From: a bacterium
GTDB taxonomy: Bacteria > Margulisbacteria > Marinamargulisbacteria > SXXA01
Direction of reading: 5' to 3'
Assembly: GCA_947502965.1 (NCBI GenBank)
Contig: CANNCG010000001.1
Coordinates: 1-34,078 of the forward strand
Length of the DNA: 34,078 bases
Positions 32,590 through 34,078 of the stretch are shown here, one piece after another. The notes beneath the pieces are model-generated. The model ran no database searches. It saw only the letters and a list, made by a program, of their open reading frames with translations, and had not been told where the DNA came from. Both the position numbers and the translations under genes were made by a program. Position 1 is the stretch's first letter. Each line of letters opens with the position of its first letter.

Positions 32590-33651
32590 CTACGCTGCAG
32601 CCTTTGGCTTTTCTTGCAATTCTTTTTTAATTTTATACCGATAGCCATCGAGAAGCTGTCCTAATTTTTTGGAATACCGACCTTGTTTAATAAATGATTT
32701 CTTAATAGGCAAACGTTGATGCAAACGCAGTCCGTTCCGCTCCGCAATTTCGATCAACTGGGAAATAGAGAGTGCCTGATTACGCCCATACGATGGGTTT
32801 CGTCCTACGTAAATCCGGCCTAAGTCGCGAACACCCGCTTGAATAAAAGGCTCAATATCTGGGTTCAACTCCAAGGGAACCGTCACAGCAATATCTGAAG
32901 GTAACAAATTTTTTGCGACCTCCAAAGCCGCCAACATATCTTTTTTCGACGTTGGGGAGTGCCCCTCAAACTTTGTGCCAGGTTCAGGGGTGAAATTCTG
33001 AAGCGTAAACTCATGGATATGCCCATACTGTTTGTGAAGGGAGGCGATTTCTTTCATGACATCCCTGCGATGAGAGGCCGATTCACCAATACCCACCATA
33101 ATCCCTGTATTAATAGGAAACCCCAATTTTCCTGCCCACTCCACCACTTTGAGCCGCAATTCCAACCGTTTCCCTGGAGATTCAGGATAGATTTTGGCGA
33201 CATGGGCCTCATCCACAGAATCCAACATAATCCGACATACGGCCGCAACTTCATACAGACGTTTGAGCTCTACAGGACTCAAAAAACCCAGTTCCACCAC
33301 AGGAATAAAGCCCTCTAAAAAACCCAACTCACTAATGGTATACACGTAGTCCACATAAGACTCAAATCCCCACAAATCCAACAGCGCCCGCACATGCGGA
33401 AATTTATCAGGTCGCTCACCAGAGATATACAGCACCTCTCTCGCGCCTTCAGCTCTGGCTTGCTTGCACAACTTAATGGTGGAATAAGGAACCATCAGGC
33501 TATCTCTTTTACGAAACCCACAATAAGGACAATGGTTACGACATAACCGAGACAAAGACATCGGCAACGCCAAAGAGTAAGTCAACGCATCCGGCGCGTC
33601 CTCTAATGACAACTGAATATCGTCTTCCACGCTTTTGGTTACTTGCTCCAC
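32590..33651 (-). CDS. CofG-like radical SAM enzyme (deazaflavin FO synthase subunit type)
   Basis: The 353-residue protein has the radical SAM cluster motif CRNHCPYC (Cys37, Cys41, Cys44). CofG-type blocks follow: VLYISGERPDKF, FPINTGIMVGIGES, and YGHIHEFTLQNFTPEPGTKF. CofG with CofH makes the deazaflavin FO, precursor of F420 and chromophore of some photolyases. No cofH or other F420 gene is in the window, and the C-terminus is basic (KKSFIKQGRYSKKL), so the exact product is uncertain. GTG 33651 is chosen because AGGAG lies eight bases before it; GTG 33657 is too close. It is the first gene of the flagellar operon. Confidence 0.75.
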   Translation of the reverse strand: MEQVTKSVEDDIQLSLEDAPDALTYSLALPMSLSRLCRNHCPYCGFRKRDSLMVPYSTIKLCKQARAEGAREVLYISGERPDKFPHVRALLDLWGFESYVDYVYTISELGFLEGFIPVVELGFLSPVELKRLYEVAAVCRIMLDSVDEAHVAKIYPESPGKRLELRLKVVEWAGKLGFPINTGIMVGIGESASHRRDVMKEIASLHKQYGHIHEFTLQNFTPEPGTKFEGHSPTSKKDMLAALEVAKNLLPSDIAVTVPLELNPDIEPFIQAGVRDLGRIYVGRNPSYGRNQALSISQLIEIAERNGLRLHQRLPIKKSFIKQGRYSKKLGQLLDGYRYKIKKELQEKPKAAA

Positions 33652-33904
33652 AAACACAACTCCTAATTTAACATTTTTGTTACTACTTAAGCATCTTCAC
33701 ACATTCATGTAAAAAAATACGTCAACTAAATAAATCCAACTATTTTTCGAGATACAGAAAAAAAAATCTTATACGCCCTACCTAGCAATGGCCTATAAGG
33801 GCATTGAAAGTGCCATCATAACATTCTTTTTATAGAATACCAGCCTATGGATCGCACTTGAATTTACAGCAAACGGCCCCCCAGAAATACATTAAGCGTC
33901 AGCG
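33652..33904. other. A/T-rich leader region of the flagellar operon
   Basis: No gene is supported here. The only promoter-like element on the minus strand is TTGACG (33725-33720) with no good -10 after it, so the operon's promoter cannot be placed. No sigma-54 or sigma-28 site stands out by eye. Confidence 0.5.
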
Positions 33905-34078
33905 TATACCCATCCCAAAATGAAACCCGGATTTTCAAGGTGAATGAAGGAGATGCAGGTCCAAGCCAATAAACAGGCGGAGCTCTGCCTTGAATTCGAG
34001 GGAATCGTTTGAGAAAAAAGCCAAAATGGCGCGTTTAAAATCGGGGTAACTATCTAGCCCCCTCAAAAACGAGTGACT
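33905..34078. mobile_element. End of an insertion sequence (IS630/Tc1-mariner-like) with terminal inverted repeat
   Basis: The end sequence beginning TATACCCATCCCAAAATG at 33905 matches the right end of the 18621-18736 element at 26 of 27 bases and its left end at 28 of 30. A transposase-like frame ends 30 bases inside it, and TA flanks the end. The element continues past the window edge. Confidence 0.65.
33935..34078 (-). CDS. C-terminal part of a transposase (partial)
   Basis: The minus-strand frame from the window edge is open for 47 codons and stops at 33937-33935; the other two frames stop early. It reads YPDFKRAILAFFSND followed by EFKAELRLFIGLDLHLL. This resembles the C-terminal helix of IS630-family DDE transposases (a FxxFKxAIxxFF-type stretch then a short tail). 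The family assignment is from pattern only. Confidence 0.55.
   Translation of the reverse strand, partial: SHSFLRGLDSYPDFKRAILAFFSNDSLEFKAELRLFIGLDLHLLHSP

Noticed and set aside
21405..33651. The type III genes as a virulence injectisome
   Set aside because: FliM with a GGxG motif, a FliA-type sigma factor, FliO and the FliP/Q/R-FlhB-FlhA order are flagellar; no secretin or needle gene is present.
33935..34003. Small plus-strand frame of about 20 codons starting near 33943 after AAGGTG
   Set aside because: It lies opposite the transposase frame, which better explains the sequence and adjoins a matching terminal repeat.
1..34078. CRISPR arrays, tRNA or rRNA genes
   Set aside because: No regularly spaced direct repeats, cloverleaf-like sequences or rRNA-conserved stretches were seen on either strand.

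Overview
The window reads as chromosomal DNA of a Gram-negative (diderm), flagellated bacterium of uncertain phylum. Evidence for this is a dTDP-sugar (surface polysaccharide) gene set, lipoprotein and Sec signal sequences, an MsbA-type ABC exporter, a BolA/monothiol-glutaredoxin pair, and a flagellar export and switch operon. Protein sequences are fairly divergent throughout, so I do not assign a species. Genes are tightly packed with many ATGA, GTGA and TGATG overlaps, so most are translationally coupled.

Layout. Positions 1-1241 are a small decayed accessory patch: the tail of an unknown gene, a RhuM-family gene broken by an internal deletion and frameshift, and an unidentified C-terminal remnant. 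Positions 1246-8091 are a split polysaccharide/dTDP-rhamnose region: a phosphomannose-isomerase-type cupin, rmlD, a nitrilase-family amidase, then (after an opposite-strand trio of hydrolase, unknown membrane protein and thioredoxin-like protein) pirin, rmlA and rmlB. No rmlC is present. An FkbM-type methyltransferase converges on rmlB. Positions 9000-11314 are a four-gene overlapping operon bolA-grxD-purE-N-acetylglutamate synthase. Positions 11380-18577 hold an MFS transporter with a DUF3298-like membrane protein, two small exported proteins, and the operon uvrB-inositol monophosphatase family-rsmH. Between uvrB and a divergent ABC exporter (18832-20697) lie a 116-bp MITE-like element and a long hairpin covering the exporter's ribosome-binding site. 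A single orphan pseudopilin (20920-21318) follows, with a good sigma-70 promoter and an operator-like palindrome.

From 33651 down to 21405 on the minus strand runs one continuous flagellar operon of about 12 kb and 15 genes: a CofG-like radical SAM enzyme, a FliK-like protein, a lipoprotein in the usual fliL position, fliM, a ParA-type ATPase, fliN, fliO, fliP, an unrecognised exported protein, fliQ, fliR, flhB, flhA, an 89-residue unknown, and a FliA-type sigma factor. Unusual points are the CofG-like first gene, a FliM without the N-terminal CheY-binding motif but with a 160-residue hydrophobic/acidic tail, a Phe-Ser-Trp-Asp motif shared between FliM and FliN, a ParA between the two switch genes, and a large secreted protein between fliP and fliQ. 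The window ends inside an insertion sequence whose terminal inverted repeat matches the MITE upstream of uvrB.
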